Positions 57,078 to 64,000 of a DNA stretch of 64,000 nt are shown here, one piece after another. Origin of the DNA: Streptomyces collinus (GTDB lineage: Bacteria; Actinomycetota; Actinomycetes; Streptomycetales; Streptomycetaceae); NCBI RefSeq assembly GCF_031348265.1, contig NZ_CP133771.1, positions 930,001-994,000 on the forward strand, read 5' to 3'. The stretch's first letter is position 1; each line of letters begins with the position of its first letter. Position numbers and translations under genes: made by a program. The notes under the pieces are model-generated. The model was not told the DNA's origin. It did no database searches and saw only the letters and a list, made by a program, of their open reading frames with translations.

Positions 57078-58379
57078 TCAGGCGGACGCCGTCAGGTCAC
57101 CGCGCCGGGGTGCCGCGAAGGACTCCAGGTCCGCCCGGGTCAGGCCGGCCAGGCGGGCGACCTCGCCGTTGTCCAGGGCGCCGCAGTCCAGGCCGCGCAG
57201 CAGGTAGCCGCTGAGGGCCTTGGCGGTGGCGGGTTCGTCCATGACGTCGCCGCCGGTGCGGTTGGCGTAGCGGGACAGGCGGGCGGCGGCCTGCTCGAAG
57301 CCCTCGCGGTAGAAGGCGAAGACGGCCGCGTAGCGGGTGGGGATGTGGCCGGGGTGCATGTCCCAGCCCTGATAGTAGGCGCGGGCCAGGGCGCGGCGGG
57401 TGAGGCCGTAGTGCAGGCGCCAGGCGTCGTGGACCTTCGCGGTCGGGCCGACCGGCAGGACGTTCGTCGAACCGTCCGAGACGCGCACGCCCGTACCCGC
57501 CGCGGCGACCTGCATGACGGCCTTGGCGTGGTCCGCCGCGGGGTGGTCGCCGGCCTGATGGGCGGCGGAGACGCCGAGGCAGGCGCTGTAGTCGAAGGTG
57601 CCGTAATGCAGTCCGGTGGCGCGGCCCTCGGCGGCCTGGATCATGCGGGCGACGGTGGCGGTGCCGTCGGCGGCGAGGATGGACTGGCTGGTCTCGATCT
57701 GGATCTCGAAGCCGATCCGGCCGGGTTCGAGGCCGTGGGTCTTCTCGAAGGCGTCCAGCAGCCGCGCCATGGCGGTGACCTGCTCGGCGTACGTGACCTT
57801 GGGCAGGGTGAGCACCAGCCCGCCGGGCAGGCCGCCGGCCTCCATCAGGCCGGTGAGGAAGATGTCGAGGGTGCGGATGCCCCGGGCGCGGACGGGTGCT
57901 TCCATGCACTTCATGCGGATGCCCATGTACGGGGCGGCGGTGCGCTCCGCGTAGGCCTCGGCGATGATCCGGGCGGCGCGGGCGGCGGCCTTGTCCTCCT
58001 CGGCGTCGGGGCGGTTGCCGTAGCCGTCCTCGAAGTCGACGCGCAGGTCCTCGATCGGCTCGCGTTCCAGCTTGGCGCGCACGCGCGCGTGGACGGGCTC
58101 GGCGAGTTCCTCGGAGAGGCCGAGGACGGCGGCGAAGGCCGCGGCGTCCGGGGCGTGCTCGTCGAGGGCCGCGAGGGCGCGGTCGCCCCAGGAGCGGACG
58201 GTGTCGGCGGCGAAGGCGTCGCCGGGGACGTAGACGGTGTGGACGGGCTGGCGGGTGCCGGGGTCTCCGGGGTAGCGGCGCTCCAGCTCGGCGTCGACCG
58301 GCGCGAGGGAGGCGCTGATCTCCTCGCTGACGGCGCCCGCGAGGCTGGTCGCCACCTTCTCCTGCTGGCCCTGACCCAT
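57078..58379 (-). CDS. HpcH/HpaI-aldolase-like protein (DUF6986 type)
   Basis: The 433-aa protein has a TIM-barrel fold related to citrate lyase beta/HpcH aldolases. VHTVYVPGDAFAADTVRSWG, LRVDFEDGYG (metal Asp/Glu), MKCMEAPVRARGIRTLDIFLTG, IGFEIQIETSQSIL (metal Glu) and LHYGTFDYSACLGVSA are visible. It probably cleaves or forms a C-C bond of a 2-oxo- or malyl-type acid; in Streptomyces it is often next to purine or allantoin catabolism, but no such genes are here. A TTCCG/CGGAA palindrome in its promoter suggests IclR-type control. Confidence 0.8.
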   Translation of the reverse strand: MGQGQQEKVATSLAGAVSEEISASLAPVDAELERRYPGDPGTRQPVHTVYVPGDAFAADTVRSWGDRALAALDEHAPDAAAFAAVLGLSEELAEPVHARVRAKLEREPIEDLRVDFEDGYGNRPDAEEDKAAARAARIIAEAYAERTAAPYMGIRMKCMEAPVRARGIRTLDIFLTGLMEAGGLPGGLVLTLPKVTYAEQVTAMARLLDAFEKTHGLEPGRIGFEIQIETSQSILAADGTATVARMIQAAEGRATGLHYGTFDYSACLGVSAAHQAGDHPAADHAKAVMQVAAAGTGVRVSDGSTNVLPVGPTAKVHDAWRLHYGLTRRALARAYYQGWDMHPGHIPTRYAAVFAFYREGFEQAAARLSRYANRTGGDVMDEPATAKALSGYLLRGLDCGALDNGEVARLAGLTRADLESFAAPRRGDLTASA

Positions 58380-58396
58380 TCCGAGACCCTCCTATT

Positions 58397-58411
58397 TTCC
58401 GCTGTACGGAA
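58397..58411. promoter_or_regulatory. IclR-type operator TTCCG-N5-CGGAA
   Basis: Perfect 5-bp arms, 18 bases before the aldolase-like gene's start codon. A half copy (AATCCGTAGAGCGAAG) follows. IclR/AllR-type regulators bind sites of this shape; no such regulator gene is in the window. Confidence 0.5.
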
Positions 58412-58573
58412 TCAACAATCCGTAGAGCGAAGTTATCGGCCTACCTTCGCCCTGGTCAACACCGTCGTGCGGTGGCATTCCCCATCCTTCACCCTTGATC
58501 ACCGACGACCCGCCCTCATCTTCCGTATTCAGAAGGCAAGCTTCATCCTGACGTGCAAGGGGAGGGAGACCAC

Positions 58574-59479
58574 GTGCCGAACGAGGTCGGAGTGACACGC
58601 CGCCACGGGCTCAAGGCGGCGGCGGCCGCCGCCATCGTAGGACCGCTGCTCACCACCGCGGGCCCCACACCGCCCGCTTCCGCCGGCGAGCACCCCGGCG
58701 CCCTGGACGTCATGACGTTCAACGTCCGCTTCGGCACCGTCGTCGACAGGACACCGCGCTGGGAGGTGCGCCGACCGGTGATGCGAGAGCTGCTGCGCCG
58801 CGAGCCACCGCATCTCATCGGCACCCAGGAAGGGCTCTACCGGCAAGTGCGCGCGATCGAGAAGGATCTCGGCGGGCACCACGACTGGATCGGCACCGGA
58901 CGCGGGGGCGGCAGCAAGGACGAGTTCATGGCGGTCTTCTACGACACGCGCAGACTCGCGCCGATCGAGTTCGATCACTTCTGGCTGTCCGACACCCCGT
59001 ACACGATCGCCTCGAACACCTGGGGCGCGGACTGGCTGCGCATGGTGACCTGGGTCCGTTTCGCGGATCTCGCCGACGACGGGCGGGAGTTCTACGTCCT
59101 CAACACTCACCTGGACAGCGTCAGCCAGTACGCGCGGGAGCGCTCGGCGGGGCTCATCGGCGAGACGATCGCCGGGTGGGACCGGTCGTTACCGGTCATC
59201 GTCACCGGCGACTTCAACGCGGCCGCCCACGACAACCGGGTGTACGACCTCATGCTGGACATCGGACTGGTGGACGCCTGGGACGCGGCGGCCTCGCGGG
59301 GTCCGGCGTACGGGACGCACCACGGCTACCGGAGGCTCAAGCCCGGCGGGCGGCGCATCGACTGGATCCTCACCACGCCAGGGGTGACCACGCACTGGGC
59401 CGGGATGAACACCTTCAGCAGGGACGGGACCTACCCGAGCGACCACCTGCCGGTGCAGGCCTCGATGACCCTGGGATGA
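58574..59479 (+). CDS. Exported endonuclease/exonuclease/phosphatase-family protein
   Basis: A 301-aa protein. The N-terminus GVTRRHGLKAAAAAAIVGPLLTTAGPTPPASAG looks like a twin-arginine signal. The catalytic domain shows VMTFNVRFGT, GTQEGLY (metal Glu), VLNTHLDSVSQYAR, VIVTGDFNAAAHD (catalytic Asp-x-Asn) and YPSDHLPVQASM (final Asp-His), all of the EEP fold. Members are phosphodiesterases, sphingomyelinases or nucleases; the substrate here is unknown. The GTG start follows GGGAGGGAG. Confidence 0.88.
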   Translation: MPNEVGVTRRHGLKAAAAAAIVGPLLTTAGPTPPASAGEHPGALDVMTFNVRFGTVVDRTPRWEVRRPVMRELLRREPPHLIGTQEGLYRQVRAIEKDLGGHHDWIGTGRGGGSKDEFMAVFYDTRRLAPIEFDHFWLSDTPYTIASNTWGADWLRMVTWVRFADLADDGREFYVLNTHLDSVSQYARERSAGLIGETIAGWDRSLPVIVTGDFNAAAHDNRVYDLMLDIGLVDAWDAAASRGPAYGTHHGYRRLKPGGRRIDWILTTPGVTTHWAGMNTFSRDGTYPSDHLPVQASMTLG

Positions 59480-59482
59480 GAA

Positions 59483-59520
59483 GAGGCCCCCGTGACCGTT
59501 CGTGCGGTCACGGGGGCCTC
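59483..59520. terminator. Bidirectional hairpin terminator
   Basis: GAGGCCCCCGTGACCG (59483-59498) pairs perfectly over 16 bp with 59505-59520 around TTCGTG, between the convergent phosphodiesterase and etfA genes. Confidence 0.88.
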
Positions 59521-59536
59521 CCCCAGCCGGAAGCGA

Positions 59537-60499
59537 TCAGCCCTTGCGGGTCTTGATCTCCTCGGTCAGAGCCGGGACGACGTCGAAGAGGTCGCCGACG
59601 ACGCCGTAGTCGACGAGGTCGAAGATCGGGGCCTCGGCGTCCTTGTTGACCGCCACGATCGTCTTCGAGGTCTGCATACCGGCGCGGTGCTGGATCGCAC
59701 CGGAGATGCCGTTGGCGATGTACAGCTGCGGCGAGACGGACTTGCCGGTCTGGCCGACCTGGTTGGTGTGCGGGTACCAGCCGGCGTCCACCGCGGCACG
59801 CGAGGCACCGACAGCGGCACCGAGCGAGTCGGCGAGCGCCTCGATGATCGCGAAGTTCTCCGCGCCGTTGACGCCACGGCCACCGGAGACCACGATCGCG
59901 GCCTCGGTCAGCTCCGGACGGCCCGTCGACTCACGCGGAGTACGGCCGGTGACCTTGGTGCCGGTGGCCTGCGCGGAGAAGGAGACGCTCAGGGCCTCGA
60001 CCGCACCGGCGGCCGGGGCGGCCTCGACGGCGGCGCTGTTGGGCTTGACCGTGATGACCGGGGTGCCCTTGGAGACACGGGACTTGGTGGTGAAGGACGC
60101 GGCGAACACGGACTGCGTGGCCACCGGGCCCTCGTCGCCGGCCTCCAGGTCGACGGCGTCGGTGATGATGCCGGAGCCCAGACGCAGCGCCAGACGGGCG
60201 GCGATCTCCTTGCCCTCGGCGGAGGACGGCACCAGCACGGCGGCCGGGGACACGGCCTCGTGCGCGGCCTGGAGGGCGTCGACCTTCGGTACGACCAGGT
60301 AGTCGGCGTACTCGGCGGCCTCGTGCGTGAGGACCTTGACCGCGCCGTGCTCGGCGAGAACGGCGGCCGTGTCACCGGCGCCGTTGCCCAGCGCGACGGC
60401 GACCGGCTCGCCGATGCGGCGGGCGAGGGTCAGCAGCTCCAGGGTGGGCTTGCGGACGGCGCCGTCCACGTGGTCGACGTAGACGAGAACTTCAGCCAT
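59537..60499 (-). CDS. etfA: Electron transfer flavoprotein alpha subunit
   Basis: A 320-aa FAD-binding subunit. The C-terminal half holds the FAD motif (GRPELTEAAIVVSGGRGVNGAENFAIIEALADSLGAAVGASRAAVDAGWYPHTNQVGQTGKSVSPQLYIANGISGAIQHRAGMQTSKTIVAVNKDAEAPIFDLVDYGVVGDLFDVVPAL). It accepts electrons from acyl-CoA dehydrogenases and passes them to the quinone pool. It follows etfB by 52 bases. Confidence 0.97.
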   Translation of the reverse strand: MAEVLVYVDHVDGAVRKPTLELLTLARRIGEPVAVALGNGAGDTAAVLAEHGAVKVLTHEAAEYADYLVVPKVDALQAAHEAVSPAAVLVPSSAEGKEIAARLALRLGSGIITDAVDLEAGDEGPVATQSVFAASFTTKSRVSKGTPVITVKPNSAAVEAAPAAGAVEALSVSFSAQATGTKVTGRTPRESTGRPELTEAAIVVSGGRGVNGAENFAIIEALADSLGAAVGASRAAVDAGWYPHTNQVGQTGKSVSPQLYIANGISGAIQHRAGMQTSKTIVAVNKDAEAPIFDLVDYGVVGDLFDVVPALTEEIKTRKG

Positions 60500-60551
60500 G
60501 GGACTTCTTCTCTCCTGCTTGCGAAAGATGAGGGGCGGTCAGCGAAGGGGC

Positions 60552-61340
60552 TCAGATGAACTTCTGGCCCGCGAGGAACTCAGCGAGCTGCTTGCCGCCC
60601 TCGCCCTCGTCCTTGACGATCGTGCCCGCGGTGCGGGCCGGACGCTCGGCCGCGCCGTCGACCGTGGTGTAGGCACCCTCCAGGCCGACCTCCTCGGCCT
60701 CCAGGTCCAGGTCGGACAGGTCCCAGGACTCCACCGGCTTCTTCTTGGCGGCCATGATGCCCTTGAAGGACGGGTAACGGGCCTCGCCCGACTGGTCGGT
60801 CACGGACACGACCGCCGGGAGGGAGGCCTCCAGGCTCTCGGAGGCGGCGTCGCCGTCGCGGCGGCCCTTGACGGTGCCGTCCTCGACGGAGACCTCGGAG
60901 AGCAGGGTGACCTGCGGGACGCCCAGGCGCTCGGCGAGCAGGGCCGGGACGACGCCCATGGTGCCGTCGGTGGAGGCCATGCCGGAGATGACCAGGTCGT
61001 AACCGGCCTTCTCGATCGCCTTGGCCAGGACCAGGGAGGTGCCGATGGCGTCGGTGCCGTGGATGTCGTCGTCCTCGACGTGGATCGCCTTGTCCGCACC
61101 CATGGACAGCGCCTTGCGCAGGGCGTCCTTGGCGTCCTCGGGGCCCACCGTCAGGACGGTGATCTCCACGTCGTCGTCGGAGTTCTCGGAGATCTGCAGC
61201 GCCTGCTCGACCGCGTACTCGTCGAGCTCGGAGAGCAGACCGTCCACGTCGTCCCGGTCGACGGTCAGGTCATCGGCGAAGTGCCGGTCGCCGGTGGCGT
61301 CGGGCACGTACTTCACAGTGACAACGATCCTCAAGCTCAC
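60552..61340 (-). CDS. etfB: Electron transfer flavoprotein beta subunit
   Basis: A 262-aa subunit. VTVKYVPD at the start, the adenine-nucleotide-binding region (LAKAIEKAGYDLVISGMASTDGTMGVVPALLAERLGVPQVTLLSEV) and GIMAAKKKPVESWDLSDL, which carries the recognition-loop-type Ala-Ala-Lys, are typical. It forms the heterodimer with EtfA. A 9-bp inverted repeat lies in its leader at 61370-61393. Confidence 0.97.
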   Translation of the reverse strand: MSLRIVVTVKYVPDATGDRHFADDLTVDRDDVDGLLSELDEYAVEQALQISENSDDDVEITVLTVGPEDAKDALRKALSMGADKAIHVEDDDIHGTDAIGTSLVLAKAIEKAGYDLVISGMASTDGTMGVVPALLAERLGVPQVTLLSEVSVEDGTVKGRRDGDAASESLEASLPAVVSVTDQSGEARYPSFKGIMAAKKKPVESWDLSDLDLEAEEVGLEGAYTTVDGAAERPARTAGTIVKDEGEGGKQLAEFLAGQKFI

Positions 61341-61369
61341 GCCGGCTCTCCTACTGCATCGTCATTTCC

Positions 61370-61393
61370 ATGCTGCCTACTTGCAGGCAGCAT
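61370..61393. promoter_or_regulatory. Inverted repeat in the etf leader
   Basis: ATGCTGCCT and AGGCAGCAT, perfect 9-bp arms around ACTTGC, 30 bases before the etfB start codon. A TAATAT sequence lies upstream on the minus strand (61446-61451) and may be the -10. The repeat is a likely operator or leader hairpin. Confidence 0.5.
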
Positions 61394-61560
61394 AGGCGCC
61401 TCTAGCGTCCGATCCCGGTCGGGGCGAACCCACGCCCCGAGCGAAATATTACTCGTCAGTACACCCAGTTCGTTCCCGCTAAGCAAGCGCTTTGAACTGT
61501 GACCTTCGCAACGCAGCGTAACCGGAACTCGACGGTCACGCAGCCCGGGGGGCGCCCCGC

Positions 61561-62052
61561 TCAGTCGCCCAGACGCTGGAAACGTCCCTGGTGATAGAGG
61601 AGGGGACGGCCGGTGCCCGCGGGGTCGCCGTGCACGACCTCGGCGAGCACGATCCGGTGGTCCCCTGCGGGGACGCGCGCGACGACCCGGCCCACCAGCC
61701 AGGCGAGCACACCGTCGAGGACGGGAACGCCCTCGGGCCCGTCCCGCCAGGCGGTGGGAGGGCCGAAGCGGTCGGCGCCGCTGCGGGCGAAGGTGGCGGC
61801 CAGCTCCTGCTGGTGCTCACCGAGGATGTGGACACCGACGTGGTCCGCCGCCGCGATCGCGGGCCAGCTGGAGGCACCGGTGCCGACCCCGAAGGACAGC
61901 AGGGGCGGTTCGGCGGAGACGGACGTCAGGGAGGTCGCGGTGAAGCCCACCGGGCCCGCCTCGCCACGAGCGGTGACGACGGCGACTCCCGCCGCGTGCC
62001 GCCGGAAGACCGAGCGCAGGAGGTCGGGAGTGGCGAGGAGGTCCGCAGGCAT
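61561..62052 (-). CDS. Flavin reductase-like protein (FMN-binding split barrel)
   Basis: A 163-aa flavin reductase of the DIM6/NTAB type. LRSVFRRHAAGVAVVTARGEAGPVGFTATSLTSVSAEPPLLSFGVGTGASSWPAIAAADHVGVHILGEHQQELAATFA is the signature; GDHRIVLAEVVHG follows. It supplies reduced flavin to a monooxygenase or reduces flavin generally. The open frame extends upstream into the thioredoxin region, but the ATG at 62050-62052 matches the family start. Confidence 0.88.
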   Translation of the reverse strand: MPADLLATPDLLRSVFRRHAAGVAVVTARGEAGPVGFTATSLTSVSAEPPLLSFGVGTGASSWPAIAAADHVGVHILGEHQQELAATFARSGADRFGPPTAWRDGPEGVPVLDGVLAWLVGRVVARVPAGDHRIVLAEVVHGDPAGTGRPLLYHQGRFQRLGD

Positions 62053-62135
62053 GGGGTCAGGCTGACGATAACTGGTACGCGCAGTCAAGTTCGTTCCGTG
62101 ATGTGGGAGATGGCTCACGGACGGCGTCACGCCGG

Positions 62136-62549
62136 TCACACCGCCTCCCCCAGCGCGGCGATCACGTCGGCCTTGCGCGGCTGCCCGGTGGCCCGCCGCA
62201 CCACCCGGCCGTCGGCGTCCAGGACCAGCACGGTCGGGGTCTTGAGGATGTCCAGCCGCCGCACGAGGCCGAGGTGGGCCTCGGCGTCGATCTCGACGTG
62301 GGTCACACCCGGGACCAGCCCGGCGACCTCGTCGAGGACCCGCCGGGTCGCCCGGCAGGGCGCGCAGAACGCGCTGGAGAACTGCACGAGCGTGGCCCGT
62401 TCGCCGAGCTCCGCGCCCAGTTCCGCCGCATCGAGCCGCTTGCCGTCGTCGCGCCCGCGCACCCGTACTCTCCCGCTCCGCCGCCGTTGCAGCACTCCGT
62501 AGGCGCTCGCCGCCGCGAGCACCGCCACGCACACCACCAGTCCGGTCAT
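62136..62549 (-). CDS. Membrane-tethered thioredoxin-like protein
   Basis: The 137-aa product begins with one membrane helix (MTGLVVCVAVLAAASAYGVL) and an Arg-rich stretch, then a thioredoxin fold with the CxxC site in SSAFCAPCRATRRVL and the cis-Pro in ILKTPTVLVLDADG. The orientation of the Arg-rich stretch suggests that the catalytic domain is cytoplasmic. It is divergent from a DUF4395 membrane protein, a common pairing in actinobacteria. Confidence 0.82.
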   Translation of the reverse strand: MTGLVVCVAVLAAASAYGVLQRRRSGRVRVRGRDDGKRLDAAELGAELGERATLVQFSSAFCAPCRATRRVLDEVAGLVPGVTHVEIDAEAHLGLVRRLDILKTPTVLVLDADGRVVRRATGQPRKADVIAALGEAV

Positions 62550-62626
62550 CACCTGCTGCAAGCGTTCACGAGACCGCAAAGATTCCCGGCCCCTCAACGC
62601 GGTAGCGCTGCGGAATGCTTTGCTCC

Positions 62627-63043
62627 ATGGACATCGATGTGAGAGGTCCGCGTTTCGGCGCGGCTGTCACGGCCGCCGTCCTGGCGGTCGTTCTGGTCAC
62701 GGGGAGCGCCTGGCTGCTGGCCTGGCAGACGCTGGCGTTCCTGCTCGGCGCGGCGGGCGGGGTGAGCCGCTCCCCCTACGGCCTGCTGTTCGCCAAGGCC
62801 GTACGGCCGCGGCTCGGGCCGCCGACGGAGTTCGAGGCGCCCGAACCGCCGCGCTTCGCCCAGGTGGTGGGGCTGCTTTTCGCCGGACTCGGGCTCGTCG
62901 GCCACACTCTCGGGCCCGGCTGGCTGGGACTCGCGGCGACCGGCGCCGCACTCGCCGCCGCCTTCCTGAATGCGGCATTCGGGTACTGCCTGGGATGCGA
63001 GTTGTACCTGCTCGTGCGGCGGGTGACGGTCCGCGCGGAGTAA
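62627..63043 (+). CDS. DUF4395 membrane protein
   Basis: A 138-aa protein with three to four hydrophobic helices. DVRGPRFGAAVTAAVLAVVLVTGS is the family start, and FLNAAFGYCLGCELYLLVRRV near the C-terminus has the conserved Cys-x2-Cys in the membrane. It occurs beside thioredoxin or sulphur-transfer proteins, and a thioredoxin-like gene is divergent here. An upstream ATG at 62615 would add four residues. Confidence 0.85.
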   Translation: MDIDVRGPRFGAAVTAAVLAVVLVTGSAWLLAWQTLAFLLGAAGGVSRSPYGLLFAKAVRPRLGPPTEFEAPEPPRFAQVVGLLFAGLGLVGHTLGPGWLGLAATGAALAAAFLNAAFGYCLGCELYLLVRRVTVRAE

Positions 63044-63154
63044 TGGGGACGCAAAAGCACGAGGTGGGAACCTGCGGGCGACGTGACGAGAATCTCGCCG
63101 CCGGCGGGCACGAGGACTGGCTACCCGGCCGTTCTTGGGGCACCATCTGCGACA

Positions 63155-63173
63155 AGCCGTAAAACCTACGGCT
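63155..63173. promoter_or_regulatory. Hairpin/operator before the acyltransferase gene
   Basis: AGCCGTA and TACGGCT form a perfect 7-bp stem around AAACC. The same bases also start ACCTACGGCTGCGTAACT, a TACG-N4-CGTA inverted repeat. Either could control the acyltransferase gene 59 bases downstream. Confidence 0.4.
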
Positions 63174-63231
63174 GCGTAACTTTCCACTGGGAATCCCTTC
63201 CCAGGCAGAGCAGGAGGGGTCCGGCCCGCCC

Positions 63232-63960
63232 ATGGCAGAGCTCGTCTACCGTCCCGTCGTCGGTTTCGCCCGCACGCTGTTCAAGGTGTGGGACCTCAAG
63301 ATCGACCTCCAGGGTTCGGAGAACATCCCGCGCTCGGGCGGCGCCGTGCTGGTGAGCAATCACATCAGCTACCTGGACTTCGTCTTCGACGGCCTGGCGG
63401 CGCTGCCGCAGAGGCGTCTCGTGCGGTTCATGGCGAAGGAGTCCGTCTTCCGGCACAAGATCTCCGGCCCGCTGATGCGTGGGATGAAGCACATTCCCGT
63501 GGACCGCAAGCAGGGGGAGGCGGCCTACGCGCACGCCCTGGACTCGCTGCGCTCGGGCGAGATCGTCGGGGTCTTCCCGGAGGCGACGATCTCGCAGTCG
63601 TTCACGCTGAAGAGCTTCAAGTCGGGCGCCGCACGTCTGGCCCAGGAGGCCGGCGTCCCGCTGATCCCGATGGCGGTGTGGGGCACGCAGCGGCTGTGGA
63701 CGAAGGGCCAGCCGCGCAACTTCAAGCGCAGCCACATCCCCATCACCATTCGGGTGGGCGAGGCGATCGAGGCCTCCCGGGACAAGTACGCGGGCGCCAT
63801 CACGCGCCAGCTGCGGGAGCGCGTCCAGGAGCTCCTGGAGGCCGCCCAGCGCGCCTACCCCGTCCGCCCCAAGGGCCCGGACGACACCTGGTGGATGCCG
63901 GCCCACCTCGGCGGCACGGCGCCCACGCCGGAGCAGGTGCGGGCGGCCGAGGCGCACTGA
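63232..63960 (+). CDS. 1-acyl-glycerol-3-phosphate acyltransferase-like (PlsC) protein
   Basis: A 242-aa membrane-associated acyltransferase that adds the second fatty acid in phospholipid synthesis, or acylates a related lipid. NHISYLD is the His-x4-Asp catalytic motif (about residue 43), MRGMKHIPVDR and VGVFPEATIS are the substrate-binding motifs, and PLIPMAVWG closes the site. AGGAGGGG lies ahead of the ATG. Length is normal. It stands alone in the window. Confidence 0.93.
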   Translation: MAELVYRPVVGFARTLFKVWDLKIDLQGSENIPRSGGAVLVSNHISYLDFVFDGLAALPQRRLVRFMAKESVFRHKISGPLMRGMKHIPVDRKQGEAAYAHALDSLRSGEIVGVFPEATISQSFTLKSFKSGAARLAQEAGVPLIPMAVWGTQRLWTKGQPRNFKRSHIPITIRVGEAIEASRDKYAGAITRQLRERVQELLEAAQRAYPVRPKGPDDTWWMPAHLGGTAPTPEQVRAAEAH

Positions 63961-64000
63961 CGCCCGAGCGGCCCAGGGCTCAGGCGGAGGACTCCGGAGC

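Noticed and set aside
63044..63231. Cyclic-di-AMP (ydaO-type) riboswitch
   Set aside because: The gap has a hairpin and Gly-rich DNA, but I could not find the conserved pseudoknot blocks of that riboswitch.

Overview
The window is high-GC, gene-dense DNA in which nearly all third codon positions are G or C. Its gene content fits a Streptomyces chromosome arm or near-arm region: LacI, MerR, MarR, TetR and ROK regulators, a mycothiol-dependent enzyme, a PASTA-less Ser/Thr kinase, a CBM13-bearing xylanase that reads like S. lividans XlnA, and a DesK-type two-component system. No rRNA, tRNA, CRISPR array or intact insertion sequence was seen.

Region 1-7650 is the most unusual part. It holds, in order, a free-standing alanyl-tRNA-editing (AlaX-like) protein cut by the window edge, a convergent LysR regulator, a LysE-type amino-acid exporter, an 800-bp regulatory gap with a 24-bp perfect palindrome, and a tight operon. 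The operon encodes a non-haem Fe(II)/2-oxoglutarate oxygenase of the free-amino-acid-modifying (BesD-like) type, a second 2-isopropylmalate synthase, a 3-isopropylmalate dehydrogenase that has lost its C-terminal half, and a second branched-chain aminotransferase. A 17-bp-stem terminator closes it. I read this as a small candidate gene cluster for a hydroxylated leucine-type amino acid, with export and tRNA proofreading as self-protection. That reading is inference.

Region 7650-16000 is a sugar-utilisation locus: an isomerase-like protein and MFS importer, a divergent 1316-aa GH106-type glycosidase, and a LacI repressor. A 16-base identical operator-like sequence lies both in the divergent promoter region and in front of the LacI gene. 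A 223-bp MITE-like element with 27-bp terminal inverted repeats ends the glycosidase gene and overlaps its stop codon. Region 16000-34700 is a mix of metabolism and regulation: an exported carbonic anhydrase, an MFS acid transporter, a MerR/methyltransferase pair, a ThuA/oxidoreductase pair, a GshA-like ligase, an SDR, a MarR/DHA2 efflux pair, a two-component system, a TetR/deazaflavin-enzyme pair, a geranylgeranyl-reductase-like protein and an M20 peptidase.

Region 34800-39800 is a hemicellulose island: a CE1 esterase and GH10 xylanase on one strand and a divergent GH62 arabinofuranosidase, sharing a 600-bp control region with a 20-bp perfect palindrome and several TTCGA/CGAAA-type inverted repeats. 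The esterase and the arabinofuranosidase carry closely related N-terminal ricin-type CBM13 modules. An oligopeptide ABC transporter operon (39831-45935) follows, read toward the island.

Region 46200-64000 holds a P-loop kinase/Nudix fusion, a short UvrA-like ABC protein followed by a 52-bp tandem repeat, a VOC/AraC pair, a ROK sugar kinase with a divergent LacI regulator, a membrane Ser/Thr kinase, an HpcH/HpaI-type aldolase, an exported phosphodiesterase-like protein, the electron-transfer flavoprotein genes etfB-etfA, a flavin reductase, a thioredoxin/DUF4395 pair and a PlsC-type acyltransferase. Operators, leaderless promoters and strong hairpin terminators could be read directly in many gaps and are listed.
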